From: Isochrysis galbana
Taxonomy: Eukaryota; Haptophyta; Isochrysidales; Isochrysidaceae
Direction of reading: 5' to 3'
DNA: 64,000 nucleotides
NCBI GenBank assembly: GCA_018136815.1
Contig: CM030935.1
Coordinates: forward strand, 1 to 64,000
Positions 9,714 to 18,642 of this stretch are shown in pieces. Under the pieces are notes generated by a model that ran no database searches, was not told where the DNA came from, and was given only the letters and a program-made list of their open reading frames with translations. The position numbers and the translations under genes were made by a program. Within the stretch, counting starts at the first letter, position 1. Each line of letters opens with the position of its first letter.

Positions 9714-9945
9714 CCCTCTTCTCTTACCTTCTCTTGATGTCGCATCAAATGTTCCATATGACCGTCTGTTGTCTTCTCTCATCTATCGGTCATATCACCC
9801 CAACGAGATCTGCCCTCGTTGTGTCGGCCTCCCCTCTGTCGCATGTCTGCGCGTTGCTGAGTTGCCCTGGTGCCGACGCCTGGTCGTCCGTCCAGGTGTG
9901 GTTAGTTTTCGCCCCGTTTGGTTTAGTTTGTGTGGCTCTTTGACC
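9714..9945 (+). repeat. Family D dispersed repeat, copy 1
   Basis: This segment matches 52212-52447 in reverse complement over roughly 230 bp. Examples are TGTCTGCGCGTTGCTGA, GCCCTGGTGCCGACGCC and TTAGTTTTCGCCCCGTTTGG. It lies just upstream of a hAT transposase remnant, so it may be that transposon's 5' region; this is inference. A (CT)n microsatellite lies at 9473-9500, upstream. Confidence 0.7.
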
Positions 9946-10124
9946 TCGAGCTTTTTGTAGCAACCCCACCGTGTTCCCAAGCGAGTCCCCCCGAGTTCCC
10001 GAGTCTATACCCCGAGTCAACGAGTCAATACAAACCAAGCACGCGCCTGAGCCACCCCCAGTCGCCTGCCACCACCTCCCACAAGCCTCCTTCCGCACTT
10101 CCGCGCCCTCCGTGCGTCATGCGT

Positions 10125-10745
10125 CGTCGCTCCACGGTTGGCATACAAGATCTCGCAACCATTCAGGAGGAGCGCGGCCTCCCCGTCAGAAAGCCCATTC
10201 AAGATGTTGCTACTCGCTGGTTTTCCTCCTTTGAAATGGTGAAATGGTTTCACGATCAGCGGGAGGCTGTGCAGCTTTATGACGTCAAGCATGGTGCGGA
10301 GGCCAGCAAGAATGACGCGTACGAGGGCAATCGGCTAGGGCACGCAGAGTGGGACATCTTGGAGCAGTCTCTGGCCATCCTTCATGCGCTCGCCCATGTG
10401 ACCAAGATGATCGAGGGCACGCATTACGTAACCATCTCGCTTGTCCTTCCCTGCATTTACCGCCTCTTAGAGGGGCTTAGTGGCTAGAGCGTCGTTCTTC
10501 CCATGGAATCCACCAGGGCGTCAGTGGAAGACCCTGGCGCAACTTGATCGTCGAGTGAAGGATGCTCGGGGCTTGTTGCACGCGGACTTGACACGACGGT
10601 GGATCACCGAACTGTTAGGTGCACTACGAGAGGAGCTGGATATTTCTACCCTCCTCGATCCTCGTTTCAAAGACTACGAGTTCCCAGGCTTGGATGCAAA
10701 CGAGTTGCGCAGTGAGAAGGACCGTGCCTTGTCGTCACTTACAGG
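10125..10745 (+). pseudogene. hAT-family transposase remnant
   Basis: The translation shows hAT landmarks: PIQDVATRWFSSFEMVKWF (the D-x2-TRW motif), then LEQSLAILHALAHVTKMIEG and TISLVLPCIYRLLEGL. A stop follows at about 10485, after which the homology resumes in another frame with LDISTLLDPRFKDYEFPGL, the conserved LDPRFK block. hAT transposases are DDE/RNase H-like cut-and-paste enzymes. The N-terminal BED finger and the C-terminal dimerisation region are not visible and the frame is broken, so this is a dead fragment unless an intron joins the parts (a GTACGT occurs at 10745). Confidence 0.8.
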
Positions 10746-12731
10746 TACGTGGACCTACTCATGGAAGCCGAGGACGGCGTCACCGACCGGAAGGTCCCAA
10801 CCCCAGCCCAGCACCCGCACCGATCCCAAAAGATCAACCAGAAGAATGTGGAGATGGACTGTTCCCAGGCTCATGTGCAAGCTCGGCCCGATGGTGGCCT
10901 GCGCTGGACTCATGCATACGCGCTTCATGCGTACGCCAAGTCCAGCGCAGCAGAGGCCAAGGCACAGGGTCGCACAGGAGAGTTCACTAATGCGCGCGGG
11001 TCGAAGTTGGGCACTCAGGGCGCGTCTTGCTTGAGGCGTGACGACGTCATCACCGGGGGCCGCAAGCGGCCGATTTCGACGCAGTGCGCGGGGGCGGCGG
11101 GCGCGATTGGCGTGGCTGTGAGGGCGGCATACCGCACTTTGGTGCTGGTAGCGGCATCCATATGGTGAGCGGTGACTCGAACGGCCTCGTGGCGCCCCCG
11201 GTCGCGGGTCGAAGTTGGGTTCTCGAGCCCTTGGTGTTTTTAGCGGTTAGCGTCTATAGTTTTTGCGATACTTACGTACACGTTCAAGTCCATAAAAACA
11301 TAGTGAAAATATATTGCTGTGTGTATAGAACCAGGATCTTTGGTCCGGGTCAGCTGCCGATGCCCATGGTTTCGTGTTTCGCTGCGAGAGGCGCGCATGA
11401 AGGCCATCGGTAAAATAATACCGGAGGGGGGCCTGACATATATTTCCGCACGGCCGTCAGAGGCCTGAAATCGGGTATTTTTCGAAAATTTTGCCGGAAG
11501 ACCCCCGGTTTTTTTTGCTGATCTCCCATACCGGAACCTATAGGGAGCTTATTTAGGCCTTCGTTTGCCCATTACAGATGGTGCCCTTCGCACCCCCCTA
11601 GTGAGTGACCGGGCTATATGACATAGAGGTAAATACTGTTCTCTCCACTATTTACATAGAGGTAAATAGTGCATTTCGCGGGTAGATAGCCTACTATCTA
11701 GATAGTTGTCTAATATATTCACAGTCTTAATATACGCATTTCCAGTAGAATACCTTTACCTTAAAGATCGCGTGATAAAAGATAAAAAACCTCAATCTTG
11801 ACTTAGTACTCAGTGAATTTTCACCCTTAGAACTTAAAAGGCGTGTTTGACCGCCCTATGATTGTCTGCAATAGCTAGAAGTACGTAATTGTACATTGTA
11901 CAACGTACAACTTGCATCTTGCTTCTTGCTTTATGCTTTATACTTATACTCATACATCCCGATGTCCGATGTCAACGCGACTGGCAACGACTTCAGAATC
12001 AGTCATCAGTCAACTCTTTCCCATCACTCTACCATTATCCTCGGGGTCGAACTCGAATCAACGAGCAAACTCACAGACTCCACGTCCTTCAACGTGCAGA
12101 GTTGCAGAGTGTGCGAGGCGTTGCATGGTACAAGGTTTTAAAAAGCGTGGGTAGTCTGCTCGACTCGAGAAAGCTGGGCGAGGTGGGGGCGGGGGGAGGC
12201 GAGGAATGCGAGCGGCGCGGAATGCCGGCGGCCACGTGGTGTGATCGGCCTCTGTGCGGCCGTTGGGTGTGGGCCCCACCCCATCGCCCGGCGTTCCGTC
12301 TCGCTTCGCGAGACTGTCGCGGTGTGGGGACCGTTCGGGCCCCCGCCGCGCCCCCTCATCACCCCCCCCTCCCCCCCCCCGCCCCTCTTCTCAAATCCAG
12401 CATATGAGAAAATCGGACATTCCGCTCGGCCGTTTCGCCTCTCGCTCGCTATTCGGTTTCCAAGTGGGCGCGTTTCGGGTCTGTCCCCTCCGACGGCCGT
12501 TTCTCTCTCTATGTTCTCATCGGCAGACACGTATGTTATGCTCTCGTTCTCTCACTCAACTTTCCGCGCGCGGCGCTCGGCCGAAAAGACGCCCCCCCCG
12601 CTCCCCACACCAACCTCCGAGAGAGAGGGTCCCCCACCCACGCAGCCACTCCGCGCCAACCTTGCTACACAGAGAGAGAGAGAGAGAGAGAAGCCTTCCC
12701 TCCAAGCCCTCTAGCAGCACAACACAAAGGT
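10746..12731. other. Intergenic with short inverted repeats and a (GA)n tract
   Basis: No gene is supported. At 11640-11700 there are repeated ATAGAGGTAAATA units, including the palindrome CTATTTAC-ATAG-AGGTAAATAG. At 11844-11858 lies TGTTTGACCGCCCTA, which recurs near the telomere (34135, 34312) and at 56408 on the minus strand. A (GA)n tract at about 12671-12692 and C/T-rich sequence precede the M11 protease gene. Confidence 0.5.
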
Positions 12732-15692
12732 ATGCTCGCAGCACTCCTGCTGCCTCTCGCTGCTCCAGCACCCTCCTCCGCATGGTGCGACAACCGACTC
12801 GCTGAGCTCCGCGCTCATGTGGACGCTGCGCGCTTTGACGAGGCGATGGAGTTGAGCGTCTCGCTCGACCGATCGGCAAGCCTGCCAGCCTCATGCCTTG
12901 AGGATGAGCCGTACGAAGGCGCCGCCGACATCTTCGTCTACTCCGATGGCGATCTCGAGCTCAAGCTCAAGGACGACCCCAGTCGACCCAGCCTCTATGG
13001 TGTCTATGCCCGCAAAGTCTACACGCTCCTCACTGCACCAGATGTGGCTGTCAGGGGCTTCACCCTCGACGGCCACTTCGTCATCGTCTGGCACGCGGAC
13101 ATTCGCCCGAACGCGATGGGCGGCACCGACAGTGGCAATCTCCCCGGGAGCTCGCGCCTCGTCGAGAAGTACACGCTCGGCACGAAGAAGATGATTGTGA
13201 TCCCAGTGTGCGGACAGGACCAGACGCCCGATGAGTGCAACGCCATCTTCAACACGCACCTCATCCAGAGCACATACGGTGGCGACGTGCAGGCGTATCT
13301 AAAAGCTGTAGGCGTCTTTGCCAATCAGTATCTCCAACAGAACTCGTGGGGGAAGTTTGCCCTGGACATCACGGTCTTGCCGCCGATGCACGTGAATGGT
13401 TACACCTACGCGACGTGCGGCGACTACCCGGCAGTTGGCTGGACTCATTGGAACCCGAATCTTGGGAGCGTCGACGGCATGGCATTCCAGCAAATGTCTG
13501 AGGAGTACGGCCTCAACCGCAAAGACTTCCACTTCGGCGCCATCGCACTCGCCAAATGCTCGGGGTACCGCTGGGCAGGCCGCGGCTGGGTGGGCATTCC
13601 CGGCTTTGCGATGAATCTCGTATCGAATGACATGGACCCGTCCTTCCTGCACGAGCTCGGGCACAACTTTGGTCTGAACCATGGCTCGTGGATCAATGCC
13701 GGCGCTCGTGGCCGCGACGTTTGGGAGACCGGCTTCATCGAGACACGGACGAGCTCGCCCACCGGCGGGATGAAGGAGTATGGATCACTACTCACTCCGA
13801 TGGGGCGTGGTCGCCCGCCCAATGTTCACTACACGCTGCCCGCCAAGCTCATCATGGACTGGATCTCCGAGTCGGATTTGGTGCGGATTCCGTATGGTAC
13901 GTCGTGCGATCCCACGCCGTGTGGCCCATACCGGCTGGAACCGGTCGACGGCACCCCTGTCGGTGGCGGCGCCCTCGGCATTCGCCTCGAGTCTGATGTG
14001 GAAGAGCGCCATTTCTGGATCGGGCACTTCACTCAGATTTCAGGCCAAGGCTCCGCTGCTTCCATCGTCTCGGCCGCGTACAAGCCCAACTACGGCGACG
14101 GGGGTGTCATCAGCAAGACAGTGATGGTGGACAAGTGGCAGTCGGGCAGCAACGCCGAGCCTAGCATCTATCCATCGGAGACGATTCGGCTCGACGTTGG
14201 CCCTGACGGCTCTCCCTCCTATGTCTGGCTGGATGTCCTCCGCGTTGCCAATGGTCTCCTCGAAGTTAGGCTTCGCAATAATATTAGGTCTGCAAACCCT
14301 CCCTCGCCACCCGCACTCCTGTCGCCGCCGTCGCCCCCACCGCCCTCGCCTCCCCCGCCGCCGTCGCCCCCACCGCCCTCGCCTCCCCCGCCGCCGTCGC
14401 CTCCCCCGCCGCCGCCGCCGCCGCCGCCGTCCCCGCCATCACCGTCGTCCCCGCCACCGCCACCGCCGCCTCCGCCGTCCTCTCCGCCGCCACCGTCTCC
14501 CCCGCCACCAGCCACGAAAGCGTCCGTCTCACCGCCTCCGCCATCGCCTCCACCACCTCCGTCGCCGTCTCCGCCATCGCCTCCACCACCTCCGTCGCCG
14601 TCTCCGCCATCGCCCCCACCGTCGCCATCGCTGCCACCTCCAGCGACCGTGACAGAAACTGTTCGAGTGGGCAGTTGCAACTCCATGCTCGGAAAAATCG
14701 GCGCGGACGATGCCTTCGAACGCACTCCGGGCCGGTGCCATAGCTGGAACTATTTGTTCGTAGGTAGCATGGGAAAATCGTCTACGTGTGGGCGTAGCGT
14801 CAATTCTGGCATCCTTCAATTCAGGATTCCAGACGGAATCCTTCCCGATGACGTAGAATCGGTTATGCTCAACCTGCATTACAGCAAGGTTCAAGGGGGT
14901 TCCGTCTCCCTCCGCTTGGATGGTCTCGGGCTGCACTCCGGTGATCAAGACTCCGCTCTCATGCAGATTGACGCCGGCCGAGACTTCTATACCGGCTTTT
15001 CGCCAGACTCCAACGTAGGCGTGGTCGAGATTGACAAATACTTTTATACCGGCCCGAAAGAATCGCTTCTCGAGAACTACCTTCATCAATACTCTTCGCC
15101 AGCTCTCACCAAGTACGTCCAAGATCAAGTCCGGGCCGGGGGTGCGGGCAAGTACCTTGCTCTTCGGGTGTCAAACAGGTACTGGTACGGATGCCTCGAC
15201 AACGCTTGCTATGGCTGCTGGCTAAAGCGGGTTGTCATCGCGCAGTCGACCGAAGCTCTCGTCATTACCGCCAAATTCTCTTCTTCAGCACAGGCACGCG
15301 CAGCCGCGCGGTCATCCACGCCATTTGTGGACGGTGTTGCTGTCACGGAGCTTCATGCTGCCGATCTCGAGGCGTTGGATGACGTAGAGGAGACGGACAT
15401 GGAGGATCACGATACGCCCTGGCTTGGCACCGCCGTCGGTCATGCGGTCGCCTTTGGTGCCGTCGCCGCCCTAGCCGTTCTCGCCGGTGCTGCAATTGGT
15501 GTCGCCATCTGGTCTGTGCGTCGCTATCGCCCAGCGTATCTCCGTGAGTCCATCGGGCATAAATCGGTGCCCCGGACGTCTTATGCCGAATATTCCGATC
15601 CAGAGGGCCGTTCGACAGGACCATCCCCGCCGTCGAATCGCAAGGGTAATATCCCGCACAAACCTTTCAGCGTGTATGCCTCGGAAATCTGA
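12732..15692 (+). CDS. Gametolysin-like peptidase M11, proline-rich and membrane-anchored
   Basis: The product is 986 aa, single exon. Residues 1-18 (MLAALLLPLAAPAPSSAW) look like a signal peptide. The zinc site is H307-E-L-G-H-N-F-G-L-N-H317, with a Met-turn candidate (LTPMGRG) near residue 357. Together these fit peptidase family M11, the gametolysins that digest algal cell-wall glycoproteins. Residues about 523-640 are a Ser-Pro-Pro repeat like hydroxyproline-rich algal wall proteins. After that comes a Cys-containing beta-rich domain of about 220 aa (DNRLRE-like in feel; low confidence). Residues about 902-930 form a transmembrane helix with a basic cytosolic tail. The enzyme would therefore face outside the cell on a rigid stalk. 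ATG 12732 is directly followed by the signal peptide. Confidence 0.85.
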   Translation: MLAALLLPLAAPAPSSAWCDNRLAELRAHVDAARFDEAMELSVSLDRSASLPASCLEDEPYEGAADIFVYSDGDLELKLKDDPSRPSLYGVYARKVYTLLTAPDVAVRGFTLDGHFVIVWHADIRPNAMGGTDSGNLPGSSRLVEKYTLGTKKMIVIPVCGQDQTPDECNAIFNTHLIQSTYGGDVQAYLKAVGVFANQYLQQNSWGKFALDITVLPPMHVNGYTYATCGDYPAVGWTHWNPNLGSVDGMAFQQMSEEYGLNRKDFHFGAIALAKCSGYRWAGRGWVGIPGFAMNLVSNDMDPSFLHELGHNFGLNHGSWINAGARGRDVWETGFIETRTSSPTGGMKEYGSLLTPMGRGRPPNVHYTLPAKLIMDWISESDLVRIPYGTSCDPTPCGPYRLEPVDGTPVGGGALGIRLESDVEERHFWIGHFTQISGQGSAASIVSAAYKPNYGDGGVISKTVMVDKWQSGSNAEPSIYPSETIRLDVGPDGSPSYVWLDVLRVANGLLEVRLRNNIRSANPPSPPALLSPPSPPPPSPPPPPSPPPPSPPPPPSPPPPPPPPPPSPPSPSSPPPPPPPPPSSPPPPSPPPPATKASVSPPPPSPPPPPSPSPPSPPPPPSPSPPSPPPSPSLPPPATVTETVRVGSCNSMLGKIGADDAFERTPGRCHSWNYLFVGSMGKSSTCGRSVNSGILQFRIPDGILPDDVESVMLNLHYSKVQGGSVSLRLDGLGLHSGDQDSALMQIDAGRDFYTGFSPDSNVGVVEIDKYFYTGPKESLLENYLHQYSSPALTKYVQDQVRAGGAGKYLALRVSNRYWYGCLDNACYGCWLKRVVIAQSTEALVITAKFSSSAQARAAARSSTPFVDGVAVTELHAADLEALDDVEETDMEDHDTPWLGTAVGHAVAFGAVAALAVLAGAAIGVAIWSVRRYRPAYLRESIGHKSVPRTSYAEYSDPEGRSTGPSPPSNRKGNIPHKPFSVYASEI

Positions 15693-16000
15693 GAGCCAAT
15701 GGTGCCTCGAGTGTAATATGATCCGCCAGAGAGCGAGCGCCGACCGTGGCGCAAGTAGGTGTGGCGCTTGGCGCCACAAGCTGATTCCCTTGAGCTCATT
15801 GCAAGGGAGAATGTGTGTTTCCCCGGATGGGATGTCTGCCTAAGGACAATCTCTCAAGTGTGCGTGCATAGCACGATAGCCTGCTACCCAGAAATACCAC
15901 TCGCAATGGTAGCACGCCCGGCGCCAGTATTCATTCATCATGTAGTGTTGTTCGCCCACACTACACTACTCCACCAACAAGGAGGTGTTGTGGCAGGCGT
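15693..16000. other. 3' flank of the M11 gene up to the gap
   Basis: Nothing coding is supported. The sequence should contain the M11 transcript's 3' untranslated region. Confidence 0.5.
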
Positions 16001-16100
16001 NNNNNNNNNNNNNNNNNNNNNNNNNNNNNNNNNNNNNNNNNNNNNNNNNNNNNNNNNNNNNNNNNNNNNNNNNNNNNNNNNNNNNNNNNNNNNNNNNNNN
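16001..16100. other. Assembly gap, exactly 100 N
   Basis: All three gaps in the window are exactly 100 N, a common placeholder for unknown length. This one lies in intergenic DNA between the M11 protease gene and RACK1. Confidence 0.98.
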
Positions 16101-16391
16101 TCTTCGTCTCCTCCCTCTCTCCTCCATCATTCCCCTCTTCTCCCTCCTCTGTTTACTTCCATCTCTTTTCTCTCTCGGTCTCTCATCGAGCCCATTTGGG
16201 TCTCTCGCGCCGTGCCCGCCTGGCGACCCCGCGGACCAGCAGCGCTTTTCCCTCATTCCACCCCAGTTCTATTAATCGAAACGAGAATCTTCCTCGTCCC
16301 CCCTCCACTGCCTCCCCGCAAATCCTCTTCTCTTCTCATCCTCCCCGTGCCCTCGTACTCCCTCGCCTCTCTCCCCTCTCCCACCTCCCCC
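16101..16391 (+). promoter_or_regulatory. C/T-rich 5' flank of RACK1
   Basis: The stretch is strongly pyrimidine-rich (TCTTCGTCTCCTCCCTCTCTCC and similar) up to the start codon, with no TATA-like box seen. Such tracts recur upstream of other genes here, and many ribosome-associated genes carry pyrimidine-rich 5' leaders. Any function here is inference. Confidence 0.45.
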
Positions 16392-17333
16392 ATGGCTGAG
16401 ACTCTCAACCTTCGCGCCACGCTCAAGGGGCACTCCGACTGGGTGACCTGCCTCGCGACGACAGTGGAGCAATCCGACGTCCTCCTCTCTGGTTCGCGCG
16501 ACAAGACCGTCCTCGTATGGGACCTCGCAGGTGGAGAGGGTGTGCCTCGCCGCGCTCTCACCGGCCACAACCACTACGTTCAGGATGTCACCATCTCCTC
16601 TGACGGCCAGTTCGCGCTCTCGGGCTCGTGGGACGGAACCCTTCGCCTCTGGGACCTCAACACCGGCGCCACCACCCGCCGCTTCGTCTCGCACGAGAAG
16701 GATGTCCTCTCAGTGGCCTTCTCTGCCGACAACCGCCAGATTGTCTCTGGCTCTCGCGACAAGACGGTCAAGCTCTGGAACACGTTGGGCGAGTGCAAGT
16801 ACACGATTCAGGAGGACGGTCACACCGAGTGGGTCTCATGCGTCCGTTTCTCCCCCTCGGCCGCCAACCCTCTCATCGTCTCATGCGGTTGGGACAAGCT
16901 CGTCAAGGTATGGAACCTCACCTATTGCAAGCTGCGCACCAACCTTGTCGGCCACACCGGCTACCTCAACACTGTCACTGTCTCGCCCGATGGCTCGCTC
17001 TGCGCATCCGGCGGTAAGGACGGCACCGCCATGCTCTGGGATCTCAATGAGGGCAAGCACCTGTACTCGCTTGTCGCGGGCGATGTTATCTACTCGATGG
17101 TCTTCTCGCCCAACCGCTACTGGCTCTGCGCCGCCACCACATCATGCATCAAGATCTGGGACCTCGAGTCCAAGTCGATTGTCGACGAGCTCGTGCCGGA
17201 TTTCCCGCCTGTTGGCAAGAAGGCCACCCCGCACTACTGCGTCTCCCTCTGCTGGTCGGCCGACGGCTCGACCTTGTTCTCAGGCTACACTGATGGCCAG
17301 ATCCGCGTGTGGTCGGTCGGCATTGGCCGCTAA
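16392..17333 (+). CDS. RACK1: RACK1, ribosome-associated WD40 scaffold
   Basis: The product is 313 aa, the usual RACK1 length, in a single exon. Seven WD40 repeats are visible, with recurring [13 protein letters not shown]-x-x-x-WD and [13 protein letters not shown] blocks. Diagnostic RACK1 features include [39 protein letters not shown] and the long insertion before the last blade. RACK1 sits on the 40S subunit near the mRNA exit site and links ribosomes to kinase signalling. The ATG at 16392 starts MAETL and is directly upstream of the first blade; the frame is open further upstream through the gap, but that part is low-complexity. The codon third positions are strongly C-biased, as expected for a highly expressed gene. 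Confidence 0.98.
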   Translation: MAETLNLRATLKGHSDWVTCLATTVEQSDVLLSGSRDKTVLVWDLAGGEGVPRRALTGHNHYVQDVTISSDGQFALSGSWDGTLRLWDLNTGATTRRFVSHEKDVLSVAFSADNRQIVSGSRDKTVKLWNTLGECKYTIQEDGHTEWVSCVRFSPSAANPLIVSCGWDKLVKVWNLTYCKLRTNLVGHTGYLNTVTVSPDGSLCASGGKDGTAMLWDLNEGKHLYSLVAGDVIYSMVFSPNRYWLCAATTSCIKIWDLESKSIVDELVPDFPPVGKKATPHYCVSLCWSADGSTLFSGYTDGQIRVWSVGIGR

Positions 17334-17989
17334 GCCGGCGCGTTCAGGGACACGCACGGTTTGGGGAGAGGCGTCACGGGAACAGAGCTGCTCGCGTCCG
17401 ACGCGGCGCTCCCTCCCTCACTTGTCGGCGCCCGGACAATTTGCACGGGTCCGCTCGATACCCCTGCGGCGATTGTTGCTGGGTTGGAGCTCAGCTCCTC
17501 GATCCGGCTGGTGAGACGACTTGAGACCCAGCAACGATGGTGCACAATTCAGCTATTCAGGCTCGCGCGCGTGCGACGCGGCGGTCTTGAAATGTCACAG
17601 CAAGCTGTGCCGGCTCTTGAGCTCTTCTTGATCTGTTATCGGTGAGAGCGTCCAGGTGGGGGCACCAAGTGCGTACGCCGCCTCTATTGTTGACCCCCAT
17701 TGTGGGTCCTGGATGGCGGATAGTCGTGCTGCTTGTGGTTCGTGCTCTATCTTTCGTTCCTGTCAACTATCGGTCATGTAGCGCGCGCCGCTCCCCTCCT
17801 CTTCCTCCTCCCACCCGGCCGCTACGGACGATCGGCCCGTTGTCGGCTGTGAGTATGAGTGAAAAATGGAACATGGGATGTAGGAATCGGGGGAGGCATG
17901 GGGAAAGGTGGTTCACCGGGTACGAGATCGCACCGGGAGGTGGTTGAGGCTGTAGGACAAGCCTCGGCTATCGAGGAGTGGCGGCATCG
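17334..17989. other. Intergenic downstream of RACK1
   Basis: No gene or RNA is supported. A 5-bp to 8-bp scale look for tRNA-like cloverleafs found nothing convincing. Confidence 0.5.
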
Positions 17990-18260
17990 CAAAAGAAACC
18001 TTCTTTCTTTATATTCTCGCCGCGCGCGCGACCCCGCTAACTGCTTAACCGCCTATGTAGCCTCGCCCGCTTCCCTTATCCCCCCTCCACCTGCCTTGCA
18101 GCACGTCCCCTTTTGTGCTCTACCTAGGGGCTGGGTGTTGGAGTCTCCAGTGGCAGGCGGTGCGTACCGGTCCCCGATGGCCGAACTTCCTCCTTCCTCG
18201 TATGCCATCGATCGGGCTACCGGCTGTTGCGTGTGTCCTCTTAGTGCTTAGTGTTAGGTG
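17990..18260 (-). repeat. LINE 3'-end fragment (family C)
   Basis: In plus-strand order it shows TATATTCTCGCCGCGCGCGCG, then CCTGCCTTGCAGCACGTCCCC, GTGCTCTACCTAGGGGCTGGG and GTGCGTACCGGTCCCCGATGG. The same order occurs at 51040-51280 and 53099-53391. The element's 3' end is on the left, next to AAAAGAAACC. Confidence 0.7.
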
Positions 18261-18369
18261 TTAGGTGGCGTGGCGGCACAGCAAACAAAGGAGGCGGACA
18301 TCATCATCATATTCACTGTGGCAAAAAGGGGGGGGGCACGGTGCGAATAGGGGGGGGGGGGAAAGGCGA

Positions 18370-18567
18370 GCCACTCACGAGAAATTTTGTGCTTTCATAT
18401 TTACGTGAAAGATCAGAACTACTTGTACTTGTAGAGATGGCGATGATTGAGCACGAGGGGAGTTGCCGCAAGGCGGGAAATGAGGGAGAGGAAGAGGATT
18501 GGGCGTGGCTACGGATATGTGACCCAGTGCCACGTGTGAGGCGAGAATATAAAAAGGTTTTTTTCTA
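18370..18567 (+). repeat. LINE 3'-end fragment (family C), opposite orientation
   Basis: GAGCACGAGGGGAGTTGCCG, then CCAGTGCCACGTGTGAGGCG and AGAATATAAAAAGGTTTTTTT: this is the reverse-complement order of 18643-18860. It faces the next LINE copy head to tail with the fragment at 17990-18260 on its other side. Confidence 0.7.
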
Positions 18568-18642
18568 GAGATGACGATGGTGGCCGTCGCTACGTGATTG
18601 CCTTCCTGCCAGCCAATTGTGGCGATGCCCACAAGTGAAAAA

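Noticed and set aside
14219-14725. Gly/Asp-rich minus-strand frame
   Set aside because: It is the complement of the Ser-Pro-Pro stalk of the M11 gene.
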